Notes under the pieces: model-generated | Told to the model about the DNA's origin: nothing | Database searches by the model: none | What the model saw: the letters and a program-made list of their open reading frames with translations, nothing else | Source: Ryuthela nishihirai | Lineage: Eukaryota > Arthropoda > Arachnida > Araneae > Heptathelidae | Length of the DNA stretch: 64,000 nt | Direction: 5' to 3' | Assembly (NCBI GenBank): GCA_038380435.1 | Contig: JAWZYU010000017.1 | Coordinates: forward strand, 24,365,283-24,429,282 | Translations under genes and position numbers: made by a program | Shown here: positions 1 to 11,067 of the stretch, one piece after another | Layout: each line of letters starts with the position of its first letter | Position numbering within the stretch: position 1 is the stretch's first letter

Positions 1-511
1 TCTGTCAAAGGGAAAAGTTTACCTTCCCGTGACAGAATCTAACATAAGTAACATGGTTAACTATTTCCGTTTCCATAGGATTATGTTAGTATAAAGAATT
101 TGGTGCAAATGATACTCCATCCTGTTGATATCTGCAATTCCATCTGGTTAAATGATTGTATAGTGCAAAGAGTGTAAATGTGTTTACAACTATTTAATGT
201 AATATTCACTGTGATTAATTATTATAACATGAAAATTCTCTCTTTTTTTGTGTAAGCAGTGTATACAAGAAATGGAAACAATGAAATTAAGCAAATTATA
301 TTAAAACCACAAATATAGTTCGGTTTTAAAAAACTAATCAGGTATCATTAATTTTGTGCATGATAAAATTTTCCATATAATATAAAGTTTTTAAGCCAAT
401 ATTGCATTATCCCCAATATATTTGTTTTTTGATAACTAGTTTAATAAAATCAGTAGCTTCTATTAATAGTACAATTCATTATTATAGTTTATATACCTGT
501 ATATTATATAT
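1..511. other. AT-rich stretch, no feature recognised
   Basis: AT-rich DNA with scattered homopolymer runs lies upstream of the LINE. I see no convincing exon, repeat boundary or RNA gene. It is probably intronic or intergenic sequence of the host. Confidence 0.5.
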
Positions 512-3500
512 GTCTGTAAATGGTAGCTAGGCGTAAACTGGAAGGAGAGCTGTGTACCAATCCCTAGTGATGATGCACAGAACCGGCCAGGTCTAGCACC
601 TAATGTCCGACCCCGCCTTCTCGTGGTGCAGGCCATTAGTAACTTTCAAAAGAGATATTCTCTTCTGGAAGGGAACGGAAGAGGAGGGCTGCCAGTTCAG
701 TATGGCCTGTTGATCTGGTCATCTATGGCCACTTTTTTCTTTTTTCTTTTTTTTCAACCCTGCTGAGGAGTGGTCAACTTCACAGGGTCCTGGTGCTGAC
801 CATTAATACCTACTAGACTGGACTTATTTATGGATTTGAGCTTGATTATTGATCCTGGACTTGCTGCACTGGTGGGCCTCTGTTGAGGGAGAGTCTGCCG
901 CTGTGTTTTCTGTTTGCTTCTGGGTTGCCAGCTCTAAGTGAACAGAGGCATGGGATACCTTATATCAGCTGGTGGATAATCTTAATCAGAGGCCATCGCA
1001 GGTACCTGAACCTTACTTAGCTAGTTGGGCATCGTCAAGCCTAAACTGGAGTAATGCGTCTCAGGCAGGCCATGTGGCTCTTGAAAAAGTCCACTTGAAA
1101 AGGTGGTGCCTGAAGTTCCTACCAGCATCGGTGACTTCAGCCTTTAGCGGAGGAGGAACGGGTCTTTGCCCCATGCCTGCGTTCAGGGGGCTGTTTGATA
1201 TTGTTGGCCCTACCAATCTCAATAAACCTAATTTCTTTAAAAATCCTACTAATCATTTTCTCTCTGCAGGAACGTGGAACGTGAGGACATTACATAGAGA
1301 TTATTCTCTTGATGTCCTCGTGCAGGAATTCCAGCGCTATAACCTAGATATTCTAGGCTTGCAAGAGACCAGATGGACAGGTAAATGTGAGATACTTAAA
1401 AATAACTTTAAATTTCTCTTTACAGGGAGGGAGGATGGAAAGCATCACCAAGGCATGGGTCTGCTGCTCAGCAGACATGCTAGTGATGCTCTTCTAGGAT
1501 ATGAGTGCATTAATGAAAGGTTTCTTACAGCAAAATTTCAGACAAGCATTAAAGACTTGAATGTTATCTGCTGTTATGCCCCCACTGAGGATTCTGATGA
1601 GGATGAGAAGGATAGGTGAATTGATTATTATTTGATGAGGAGAATTAGACTAATTGATTGACTGATGAGAAGATTAGGATATTTTGAATTCTGTCAAGAA
1701 AGGAGATATTACCCTTGTTCTTGGTGACTTCAATGCCAAAGTTGGTACTGACTCTGACCTTTGGGGAGGAGTAATAGGCCCTTTCGGTATTGGTAGCTGC
1801 AATGGCAATGGGCAACGTCTCCTACAGATAAGTAAACTCAATGGTTTCAGAATAACTAACACATATTACAAACACCGTGACATACATAAATACACATGGC
1901 TTTCACCTGATGGGCTGCATAGGAATATGATTGATTATATATTAATTAACAGCAAATGGGCTAGTTCTATTAGAAATACCAGGGCATATAGGGGAGCTGA
2001 AATTGGATCTGACCATTACCTTGTTAAAAGTGTCTTGCAACTTAAACTTAAAAAGTGTTGTGCTAGGGTTAAAAAATTTACCTTTAATACTGAAGCTCTG
2101 AAAGACCCAGTTATAGCTAAAGCTTACCATGATAGGTTACTTAGTCATTATGACAGTCATGGTTTGCTTAATACTGAAGTTGAGGAAGAATGGGGCCATT
2201 TTAAACAGGTTTTTTCGGAAACTAACAGTACTCTTTTAGGGAAAAAGGAGCAGAGGAGGCAGAATTATTTAAGTGATAAGGCAATTGAGCTTATTTCAGA
2301 AAGAAGGAACTGCAGGAATGTCCTTAATCAGTACCCTACTAGTCCTAATAGAAAAGATTAGAGAGAGCTTAATAAAAGTGTAAAGGATCAGTTAGCTACT
2401 GATAAAAATCTTTGGCTTGATAGCTTGGCTGACAAAGCTGAGGAAGCGGTTAGGCAGCACAACAGCAGAGAGCTGTACCAGATAGTTAATGTTTTATGTG
2501 GTAGAAAACGGACAGGCATACAGGGATTGAAGGATAAACAAGGTAAGGTTATAGAAGGTGAGGATTCTGTCATGGCTAGGTGGGCTGAGCATTTCAGTGA
2601 TGTTCTAAACAATGTGGTTAGTTCTACTCAAATTGTTTGTAATGATGATAGATGCATTGGCAGCTTTAATGTTGGCCCTATAACACAATCTGAAGTTAGT
2701 TTGGCTATCTCTAAACTTAAACTTCATAAATCCCCAGGTGTAGATGAAATTACTACAGAAATGCTCAGAGCTGGGAATGTTTTGGTTACCACTTGGATGA
2801 CTGAAATTTTGAATAACTTTTATGATAAAGGCATGGTTCCTAAAGATTTTACCAGAGCTATTATTATCCCTATCTTCAAAAAAGGTGATCGCAGTTCTTG
2901 TGATAACTATAGGGGTATCAGCCTACTCTCTGTTCCATGTAAAGTTCTTTCCATGATTGTGTTTAATAGAATTAAGAATCTGGTTGACAGGCAATTGCGT
3001 GATGAGCAATGTGGATTCAGAAGTGGTAGGGGATGTGTAGATCAGATATTTTCACTTAGGCAGATTCTTGAGAAATGTTTAGAGTTTCAGAAACCTTTGG
3101 TTGCTAGCTTTGTTGATTTCAAAAAGGCTTTCGACTCTGTTGATCGTCATAATTTGTGGTTGATTGTGAGATCATTTGGTATACGAGACAAGTTAGTTAA
3201 CATAATGAAAGCTCTCTATAATAACACTGAGTCGTGGGTAAGGCTTGTAGCAATTGGTTTAGCATTACTTCTGGTGTTCGACAAGGGTGCATTTTGTCTC
3301 CTTTTCTCTTTAGCTTGGTTATTGATTATGTTATGCGAAATTCACTTCAAGGGAAAGATTTTGGCCTTAAATGGGCTGGAGATACAAAAATTTCTGATTT
3401 AGATTATGCTGATGATTTAGCCCTTTTGGCAAATGATGTTGATGAGATGAACTCTTTCATTCGAGCTGTTGATGAGACTGGTAGTAGAGTAAGTTTGGTT

Positions 3501-4206
3501 ATAAACAGAGAGAAAACTAAAGTGATGAAAATTGGTCAGGCAGGTTGTGATTCAGTTAATCTGAATGGTTGCAGTCTTGAGCAGGTGTCACAGTTTAATT
3601 ACCTTGGGAGCTATGTAACTGATACTGGTGATGTGCGGCTTGAGATTAACAGACGAATAGGTATTGCTGCCGGGACTTTTAAGAATCTATGGAGATTGTG
3701 GAGAAATAGGCGTATACACCTAAAGACTAAAATTAGACTGTATAATAGTTTGGTTCTTTCTAGGGTTAGTTATGGTAGTGAAACTTGGACACTGTGTAAA
3801 CAAGATAACAGGAAACTAGATGCTTTTGATTCTAGATGCTTACGCAGTATCTTGGGTATTAGGTGGTTTAACTTTGTAACTAATGATGAGGTTAGGCAAA
3901 GGAGTCTGCAACCTCCTTTAAGCAGCATATTGTGCAGAGAGAGACTCCGCTGGTTTGGCCATGTTGCCCGTATGGATAATTATAGATTGGCGAATAGGGT
4001 TATGAACAGTGTGCCTAGAGGCCTCAGAAGGAGGGGGAGACCTAGGATGCGGTGGGCAGACAATGTCAAACAGGACCTTGTTAGAATTGGTGTGCAGTGG
4101 CCAGATGCAGCAGATGTAGCTCAGGACAGATATGCTTGGAGAATTAAACTGTGTGGTCTGGTTGGACCTCCGTAGCCCATGGCTGCTTGAGGATGATGAT
4201 GATGAT
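512..4206 (+). mobile_element. RTE-like non-LTR retrotransposon (LINE), nearly full length
   Basis: The element has a ~450-bp untranslated leader, an endonuclease region, a reverse transcriptase and a short 3' end that finishes in (GAT)n, a simple-repeat tail typical of RTE-type LINEs. The left border near 512 is set by a related fragment at 20530-20640 that begins at the same point (CTGTgAAT, then GTAGCTAGG). A second partial copy lies at 28703-31635. No RNase H or LTR is visible. The RTE assignment rests on the single endonuclease-RT layout, the craniofacial-protein-2-like endonuclease and the GAT tail; another LINE clade is not excluded. Target-site duplications were not found. Confidence 0.8.
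972..4175 (+). pseudogene. Broken endonuclease-reverse transcriptase of the LINE
   Basis: The protein nicks target DNA with an AP-type endonuclease and copies its RNA by reverse transcription. Endonuclease motifs in order are WNVRTL, NLDILGLQETRW, LGDFNAKVG, MIDYILIN and GSDHYLV (about 1270-2030). Reverse transcriptase motifs are FRSGRGCVDQIFSLRQI, SFVDFKKAFDSVD, GVRQGCILSPFLF and LDYADDLALL, with the YADD catalytic box near 3405. The C-terminus carries RRRGRPRMRW and ends at 4175. The reading is broken by an unrelated ~45-60 bp stretch at about 1617-1674 that adds a stop, by a TAG at 2359-2361, and by a frameshift near 3240. Otherwise it is well preserved, so the copy is fairly young but dead. 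Confidence 0.85.
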
Positions 4207-4597
4207 ATTAGATATTTAACATATGTTTATATGCCCCATGTTTATATCAACTACTCAGTTGAAGTCCATGCTTAACCCTATCATATAACAACTAATTCAA
4301 GGATTATGCTTTGAAAGCTGCTGTATAATCACTATTTTTAATTTCATTCAAGCAGCAGTGAGCCACAGACAATTTTCTACTGATTGATTGTACCTATTGC
4401 AATTGTCACTTTTAATCTCTCATTAAAGGCACAGTGAAATGAGAAGGATCATTAGCCTTAGATCAAATTCTATGTTAACTGTAACGAACGTTTGATGCAA
4501 AAGCATGCAATGCATAATTCTCATTATTACAACTTGAGCTCTTCATCTTATTTATCTTAAATAATTCACATTTTGTGTATTTATTATTAGAACATAC
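4207..4597. other. Unannotated gap, probable intron of the 4598-4772 gene
   Basis: Unique-looking AT-rich sequence follows the LINE tail. If the exon at 4598-4772 is real, this stretch and the LINE lie in its downstream intron on the minus strand. I saw no further exon. Confidence 0.35.
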
Positions 4598-4738
4598 CTC
4601 ATCTTGAATATCATCTAATAAATTATCGTCTTCAGGAAATGTATGTAAAATGGAAGGAGTAGAAATAATTTCCATTTCCTTTTCCAAATCAGTTTTTTCT
4701 GGTCGAAACTTTGATTTCAGTGCTTGTCGCAGTGACAT
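4598..4738 (-). CDS. Putative 5' coding exon of an unidentified host gene
   Basis: On the minus strand an ATG at 4738 opens exactly 47 codons (starts MSLRQALKSKF, ends LLDDIQDE). These end at a consensus donor, GATGAG then gtatgt. The peptide is acidic in its second half (EDDNLLDDIQDE) and has no transposase-like motif. About 34 bases upstream of the ATG a good acceptor is visible: a pyrimidine tract followed by AAG at 4773-4775. An in-frame TGA lies between acceptor and ATG, so the ATG can be the true start with 4739-4772 as 5' UTR. The next exons would lie left of the LINE or outside the window. I do not recognise the protein. Open length alone is weak; the splice sites and composition are what support it. 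Confidence 0.45.
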
Positions 4739-4772
4739 CCTTGTTTCTCACCCTTCTATTATTTTCACATAA

Positions 4773-5365
4773 CTTAAATGGGAGGGGAAAAAAATGGTTA
4801 AAATTTTATGTACAAGGCTTTACTGAACAAAGATTAATGAAATATTATATATATTTTCTAATTTTAAATAAGTGCATTCAGATAAATGTTCAAATGATCA
4901 ATAAAATTTTATTTAGGAATGAGAATAATAAAAAATTGACCAGCAATGGTAAATTTCAGTTTCCATACTAAAAATATATTTATCAATGGTATATTTAATG
5001 TAAGTTTTTAAATTAATGGAAAATTTGCTCGTGAATGAGATCAGGAATGACCCAAGGACTTTCACTGTCCTTGCTACATAAAGCTTTGCTTGAGTCCCCT
5101 TTCACTTGGGTTACATGTTAATTCTAGAAAATGTAATTCTGATTAAATTATTATCAGATTTCTTTTTAGGATAATCTTCTATTTGTCCTTGTAGCCTTGT
5201 CAATGCCAGTGTCAATTTTTTTTAGTCCTATTATTGCTTTTATTTTTATAAAATTATGTAAATGATTATAAAAAAATTTATTGGGCCTTTTAAATGTTGG
5301 GGCACCATTTGAAGGTATTGTTTTCATACATTTCACTACCCTACTGTCTATATAGCTAGATTAGT
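4773..5365. other. AT-rich stretch, no feature recognised
   Basis: This holds the proposed upstream intron of the 4598-4772 exon and flanking sequence. I see no repeats or RNA genes that I can support. Confidence 0.35.
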
Positions 5366-5377
5366 ACTGCCTGATGA

Positions 5378-5677
5378 TATCTCCGCAAAATTCCCCGCCC
5401 TGCCCACGGTCAGTAGGGGACACCAATGGGCTTGGAAAGGCCACTGTCCGTCGGATGGGACGTTAAACCATGGCCCTGTGTGCGGGAGAGCCATACCCTG
5501 TGCACGTTAAAGAACACGCTAGATGGCCTTGACGGGAGGCTACCATCTGTCTCCCAACAGCTGTTCCAGTGGGTCCCCTCCCCCAACCTTCTCTGAGCCT
5601 TCGGGGTCCATGTGACCTGGCCATTTAGCCCATGGTGTGCAAAAAAGTGCCGCTCAGAGGTAAAACAACCCAATCCA
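5378..5677 (+). mobile_element. SINE2 copy, 5'-truncated, with 12-bp target duplication
   Basis: This is the body of the SINE2 family; the sense strand is defined by the tRNA-like head visible in the copy ending at 59278. It begins in the body (CTCCGCAAAATTCCCC) and ends at GAGGTAAAACAACCC, lacking the tRNA head. It is flanked by a perfect 12-bp direct repeat, ACTGCCTGATGA, at 5366-5377 and 5678-5689. 5' truncation plus a target duplication is the signature of LINE-driven retrotransposition. Confidence 0.85.
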
Positions 5678-5999
5678 ACTGCCTGATGACTCACTTGTTA
5701 TATACTGTCTATTCAGCATGAATGCCTGAAAAAAAATCATGACTGGCTTCAAAGAACGCTTTAGCCTGAGCATTGGGATTCTTATAACATGGCCATTTAG
5801 TCAAAATGTGCAGCAGGATAGTGCCATTTAGATATTTAGCAAATTATCAAATGCTGAAAATGTTGTTTACCAAGCCTGCATATATAGCCATAAATTCTAA
5901 ACTGCATAATTATTACAACAAAACAAATTTGTTTCATGAAATGGCTAACTGAGAAAAATTGGCTTTGCTATGAGTGGGATATTTTACTATTGAAAAGAA

Positions 6000-7110
6000 A
6001 TTTGCTTTTTGAAAAAATAAAAAATTTAAAATATACTTATATTCCTATAAGGCCCTAAAAAGTAGAAAATAAACCTAAAGCATATTGATGGCGCAATCAG
6101 TCACTGAGTTCACATCCAGTTCAAAGGGAGATAGGGTGCGGGCAATCTTGTTGAGTAGGTAAATTAGCACCCTATCTTCCTTTGAAGTGGATATGAACTC
6201 TGTGACCGATTGTACCATTCATATCCTTTAGGTTTATTTTTTACTTTTTATGGCCCTATAGGAAAATAGGCATTTTAAAAATTTTTTAATTTATATTTTT
6301 TTGTTGTCACTAAAAACACCTATTTTCAAAAACTTTGATATATGACTCATAAACATCGAGCACATTTACCACTCTTTTGGATTCAGATTTGAAATAGCCC
6401 ATGACATTGCAGATGTTAAAGCTTTGAGATCTGACTTATTAAAGTGAAGTCCCGCAAAAATCTGCCCCCCCCCCATTTTATCAGGGGGGAATAGTGGGGA
6501 CAAAATTTGAAATAGTTTATGATCGTCATTATATAAGCTTTCATTTGACACCCAATTCTTAACTATAGGCTCTCGCATTTCGATGATACAGTAGAATGAC
6601 TTAAGATTTCCCATTTTTTAGGAGGGAAGAGAGCATGGGGTGTCTTTTTATAGCCTACAACACTCCCCATGTCACAAGCTTTGATTGGACGCATAGCTGG
6701 TTACTTTCTGCACTAGCATTCAGGTGATATATGGGAACAATTATTTTCATTTCCCCCATTTTCTTAGGGGGGAGAAAACATGGGGGGTAAATTTTTCATA
6801 GCCCAAGACATTCTCTGTATCAGAAGCTTTCATTCCATGTACAGCTTGTTACTCTTGGCCTTTGTGTTTGGGAGACATAGCTTAAGAATAATTTTCACAT
6901 TTCCCCTTTTTAGGGGGGAAGAAAGCACAGATGGGCAATTTTTTATAGCCTATGACACCCCCCGCATCATAAGCTTTCATTTGGCACATAAATCATTAAG
7001 TTTCCCCATCACGTTTGAAAGATATGGTGGAACAATGTTTTGTAAAATCCACAAACTGACCAAGGAAGATAGGAAGATATATCTAACTATAGGAAGATAG
7101 GTAAAAATAG
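6000..7110 (+). mobile_element. Fragment of the non-coding tandem-repeat element seen at 29327-31335
   Basis: The fragment contains the same two modules as the complete copy. First comes a ~98-bp-arm inverted repeat (6042-6139 with 6167-6264, centred on GGGTGC/GCACCC). Then come several degenerate ~100-120 bp units at about 6360-7030. Each unit repeats TATAGCCTATGACA-like, AAGCTTTCATTTGACAC-like and GGGGGGAAGAAAGCA-like blocks. The termini present in the other copy are not seen here, so it is a truncated relic. No coding capacity is apparent. Confidence 0.65.
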
Positions 7111-7819
7111 GAAATTTTGAGATAACTTTTATATTCCTTTATATTAAAAATAGACATTTCAGAGTTCCTGAATAATGCCAATTTTTCAATTTATTCCTCA
7201 ACTTGATGCAGCAGAATACAAAAAAAATTGCACTTCTTCAAACTGCCATTAGCACATTCTAAGAGATAGCTTCCCTGCAGACATTAATTGTAGTACACTC
7301 CCCACTAGCTGAAAGAGAGCTCCAACAAGTTAATCAACTTGCTTACTTAAAGCTTGATCATCTGCATTTTTAATCAAATGAAGTCATATGCCACGGGGTA
7401 TTTTTCTTTTATTGCAGAATTTAAGTTTGTTGGGGTTTTATGGCATTAAATGATTTATTAATGATATTAAATGATTTGCACAAAAATACACTACAATAAA
7501 GTGTTATTGAATTATTGATAGGAGACATTATCCAAATTCAATACCCCAAGTCCCTCATTTGCGCGCATGCGTGGCTGAAACTCTGGTCATATATAGCTGT
7601 CAGCTTTGGCTTCCCCGAGCATTCATCCTGAGAAGTATATTTTTTCAAGGTATAAATGAGATATGCTTTTTGCATTTTATAGGGCTAATAATATATTATT
7701 ATTTACATTTTCCAATCTTCCATTAGTATAAATCACTGTTGTTAAAGGGTGCAAATTTTGATAAATGTAAAACTTAATTTCTCCGAAAATGAACATCCCA
7801 TATTCGCCAAAGGCGATAT
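7111..7819. other. Unassigned sequence
   Basis: This is AT-rich sequence with one GC-richer patch near 7560-7620 (GCGCGCATGCG). I see no supported gene or repeat before the R-unit relic that starts near 7820. Confidence 0.3.
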
Positions 7820-8010
7820 GTTAGCCTTCTAGTTCAGGCCTGGAATGGTAGGGTTACAAGTGAAGCTATTATGAGATTTGGAAAATATAAATCATAATAT
7901 TTCATTGATATCTATCCAACCCTAAAAGAATTTTTAAAAATGAAAAAGTTGAATTTCTACATATGAACAGATAGATGACAAAGCGAAAACATTAGCTCAT
8001 TAGCTAAAGA
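7820..8010 (-). repeat. Isolated R-unit relic
   Basis: It shares blocks with the R units at 13.4-19.3 kb: a variant of AAATCATAATATTTCATTGATATC, then CTATCCAACCCTAAAAG, then a run ending in ACAGATAGATGACAAAGCGA. The last part matches ACAGACAACAAAGTGA near 19250. Strand is set by treating the 13.5-kb copies as plus. Confidence 0.5.
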
Positions 8011-8627
8011 CACTCTGCATGCTGTTTCATTGGGCACTAAAGCATTTAAGAGCATTAAATAGTTTATTGGCAATGCTAAAGAAATGAGAACTTATATTTC
8101 GTAGTAAAGCTCTCTTCATTACTTTTATTACTGTAAAAGCTTCCCTGTTACATTATTGTAATGTATAATCTGAATTGGACAACCAAACTAATTATAACGT
8201 TATTTCAATACACAAAATGGAAATTAACTGGTATGAAAAATACTCATTCTTTGATACAAAGAAAACAAAAAGTCAGTATTTCCAAAAGCAATAATTATTC
8301 CAACAGCACAAAATTGAACATTTTAATTATTCTGAATAAGTGTTCACTGCATTTTTTACTGCTCTAAACTAAGTTAAAACATTTTCAGCTTATGCACTGA
8401 TGTTAATAAATTAAGGAAAAATGAGAAAAATCACGATAATTCACCAAAAATATTCTGCGATCCTCACCAAACTTGTTCATGTAACCAGTAATGCCGAGTG
8501 AGCATATCATATGCAAATTAGTCTACTTACGTCAATTTGTGCAATCAGATAGCGGCATAAAAACAGGTGTTTTGGAGGGGATTATATGTTGTAAATGTGA
8601 GTAAAGAAATTCGAAATAGCCATTTTG

Positions 8628-9940
8628 TAGGAATGACCTCGAGACATCATTTTTTGCCAAATGAATTGCGGTGGAGAGCTATTGGCCAGCTCAAAGCAAG
8701 CCAAGTCAGTCAGATGTGGCATGATGGCTGAATGTGAGTCCTTCTGTGGTCCATAGACTGTGGAATCAATTTCTCAGCATGAATTCCATGTCTTGGAGGT
8801 TTAGCTGCAGAAGGACTAGAGTTACGATAACTGTACAAGACCAATATCTGCAATTAACAGCATGAAGGAGCAGGACGTCTACTCCTTCTCAGCTACGATC
8901 CTCTCTTGCAGCAGCCACTGGGAGAGTTGTATCAGTTTCTACTGTGCATAGGATTCATGAGGGAGGTCTGTACGCTAGAAGGCAAGTAATTTGTATACCC
9001 CTCAAGTCACATCACAATTGGGCACACACGCATGTTAACTGGACAAAAGAGCAATGGAGGTCTGTACTCTTCACAGATGAATCTAGATATTGTTGCAGTG
9101 ATTCTGGACATTTGATATGAGAGAATGAGGTACCCACTATCATCCGTCAAAGATGCAGTTACGGCAGTGACAGCGTATTTTTTGGGGTGACATTTCTTTA
9201 GGTAGATGCACAGACCTCTATGTGTTGACGAATGGGATGCTCAAAGGTATAGAAAGATATCCTGGCCCCTTATGTATATCCTTACACTAGTATAATAGGT
9301 GAAACATTCATCTTACACAACAACATTCATGCACAGAGAGCTCAACTAGTGAAACAATACATTAAAGAGACCATTATGCACAGGAAGTGGCCAGTTTGAT
9401 CTCCGAACCTAAATCCCACTGAGTATGTGTTGGATACTCTAGGGCAGGTGTGTCCAACCTTTTGACTTCCCTGGGCCACATTGAGTGAAGATGAATTGTT
9501 TTCAGCCACACATAAAATATATAATATAGTTAATGTATATGAATAATAAAATTTCATTTATTTTCTTGTTTTCTATTATAAAATTAAAAAAAGGGCAACA
9601 TAAAACTAGTAGGATATCAAAAACTCGCTGAAAAGCACATACTCATGTTGAAAGCTTATGTCGTAAACACATAAACTTTACGATTGTGTGGGCCACATTA
9701 CTAGCCGTCCAGGGCCGCATGCGGCCCACAGGTTGGACACCCCTGCTCTAGGGAGACATGTTGCAGCCCTCAACCCATGACCCAAAAAGGGAAGCTTATT
9801 ACTGCTTTTCAAGAACAACAGTCGTTACTCCATACTGAGCTGATTCACATCATAAACAGCATGGAACATCACTGTCGTGCCTGCATTCCTGTAAGGGGTG
9901 ACCACATCCTTATTAAAGAACTTTACCCATTGCATTCTGA
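8628..9940 (+). pseudogene. Decayed Tc1 transposase
   Basis: Pieces of a DDE transposase appear in several frames. They are an N-terminal helix-turn-helix stretch (RWRAIGQLKASQ, near 8670), HEGGLYARR, HTRVNWTKEQWRSVLFTDES (near 9030-9080, around the first catalytic Asp), AQRYRK, FILHNNIHAQRAQLVKQYI in place of the usual DNA-binding Asp segment, and a C-terminal INSMEHHCRACIPVRGDH after the MITE. Order and spacing match Tc1 transposases. Many stops and shifts show that it is inactive. The MITE splits it just before the last domain. Confidence 0.75.
9445..9745. mobile_element. hAT-type MITE (301 bp) with 8-bp target duplication
   Basis: Termini are CAGGTGTGTCCAACCT on the left and CAGGGGTGTCCAACCT read inward from the right, and both arms include a GGGCC-rich block. 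An exact 8-bp duplication, CTCTAGGG, lies at 9437-9444 and 9746-9753. The CAGGnGTGTCCAACC terminus and 8-bp duplication are typical of hAT (Charlie-like) non-autonomous elements. It sits inside the Tc1 relic, so it is younger than that insertion. Confidence 0.85.
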
Positions 9941-10127
9941 TACCTCATTTTTGTACAAATTCCTGTGTTATTCTTTGATGAAAAATGTTTCCAATGCAAA
10001 ATATTTTATGCCATTCAAAAACTAGCATTGTAATTTCAATTTTCATCAAATTTCATTAAAATCATTTATATAGTTTTTTTGTTTATCATAATTTTTCTGA
10101 GTTTTCCTTAATTTATGGAAACCAGTG

Positions 10128-10430
10128 TATTTCATAATTAGTTGCAAAACATTTGTGTAACAACTAAATCTATGACCCATTCCTTTGAATATAAATCAAA
10201 TACAAAATTTGCAATTGACCTTATAAAATATAGTATGATTCAAATGGTTACACAATAATTTACAACATATTATTTAATACACACTCAAACTTCTACATTT
10301 GTTTCTGCCTCATGTGCATATCCACAATGGTTAGAAATGATGTAGTTGTATACTCCTGGATTTTTAATTTATATTAATTGTACTCTACATTTTTTTAAAA
10401 GGACATATTGGTCTTAAGTTTCTTTTACTC
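10128..10430. other. AT-rich gap
   Basis: No gene or repeat boundary is recognised between the Tc1 right end and the short tandem duplication. Confidence 0.3.
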
Positions 10431-10510
10431 TTCTGGATCACAGATTCTGTAGCAACTTGTTTCAAACATTTTCTGGATCACAGATTCTGTAGCAACTTGT
10501 TTCAAATATT
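10431..10510 (+). repeat. Tandem duplication, two 40-bp units
   Basis: TTCTGGATCACAGATTCTGT begins at 10431 and again at 10471, and the two units differ by about one base. This is a simple recent local duplication. Confidence 0.85.
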
Positions 10511-10860
10511 TTATAATGTCCTTTGCAGGATTATGGATAGAATCACACAATTTAACCCTGGGCAGTAGGGGGTCCAACTTTAGGATTCATAATTTTTGGT
10601 TCTTCCTCTATCAAATACATATCCAGGATTTTTTTCCCATGTGTGTTGTACAAATAGGTAGTGTGATGAACAAATAATTTTTAATAGTCTTGCAAAAAAA
10701 GAAACTTGCCATGCTACTGTATATGCCAATTTAGAAGAAACTTGTTCTCTTCTTTTAACCACAAAAAGTAGTTTGCCTTGTTAAAAACAATCTATCTTTG
10801 TTGGTGGCACAAAAAACTACACAATTAAAAGGACCTTCTTGCTCAGAAATTAAAGTATTA

Positions 10861-11062
10861 GCCGTCCCGTGGCCGAGTGGTTAGTGCGCTTGGCTACTGA
10901 TATGAGGGACCTAGGTTCGAGCCAAGGGTAAGGCACGGTTGTATGCGCTGTTTTTCTGCTGAGGTCGTGCCATCCTCACAGACCTTCTACTATGGCATAT
11001 AAACTGACAGGCTCCTGTCAGACCTCTGTGGCAAGCAGCTGCTTGAGGGGGTATTTATTTTT
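10861..11062 (+). mobile_element. SINE1, full-length tRNA-derived copy
   Basis: The head starts at GCCGTCCCGTGGCC and has a pol III A box (TGGCCGAGTGG) and B box (GGTTCGAGCC). A body with CTTCTACTATGGCATA follows, and the 3' end reads GACCTCTGTGGCAAGCAGCT then GCTTGAGGGG and an AT tail. The head resembles a Leu/Ser-like tRNA. The 3' end resembles the 3' end of the LINE at 4144-4192. It is inserted at the left edge of the foldback element at 11068-11412. Confidence 0.85.
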
Positions 11063-11067
11063 TATTT

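Larger units (their letters stand above)
8395..10127 (+). mobile_element. Tc1-like transposon relic
   Basis: The termini are inverted repeats: CACTGATGTTAATAAATTAA on the left, and CACTGGTTTCCATAAATTAA read on the minus strand from 10127. Both continue into AGGAAAA. A TA follows the right end at 10128-10129; the left TA has mutated to TG. The 1.73 kb length includes a 301-bp hAT MITE (9445-9745) plus its duplicated target. Without these, the element is ~1.4 kb, normal for Tc1. Confidence 0.75.

Noticed and set aside
5410..5694. Open frame across 5.4-5.7 kb as a small protein
   Set aside because: It is the antisense of a SINE2 copy; similar frames recur in other SINE2 copies (58.5-59.1 kb, 33.8 kb).
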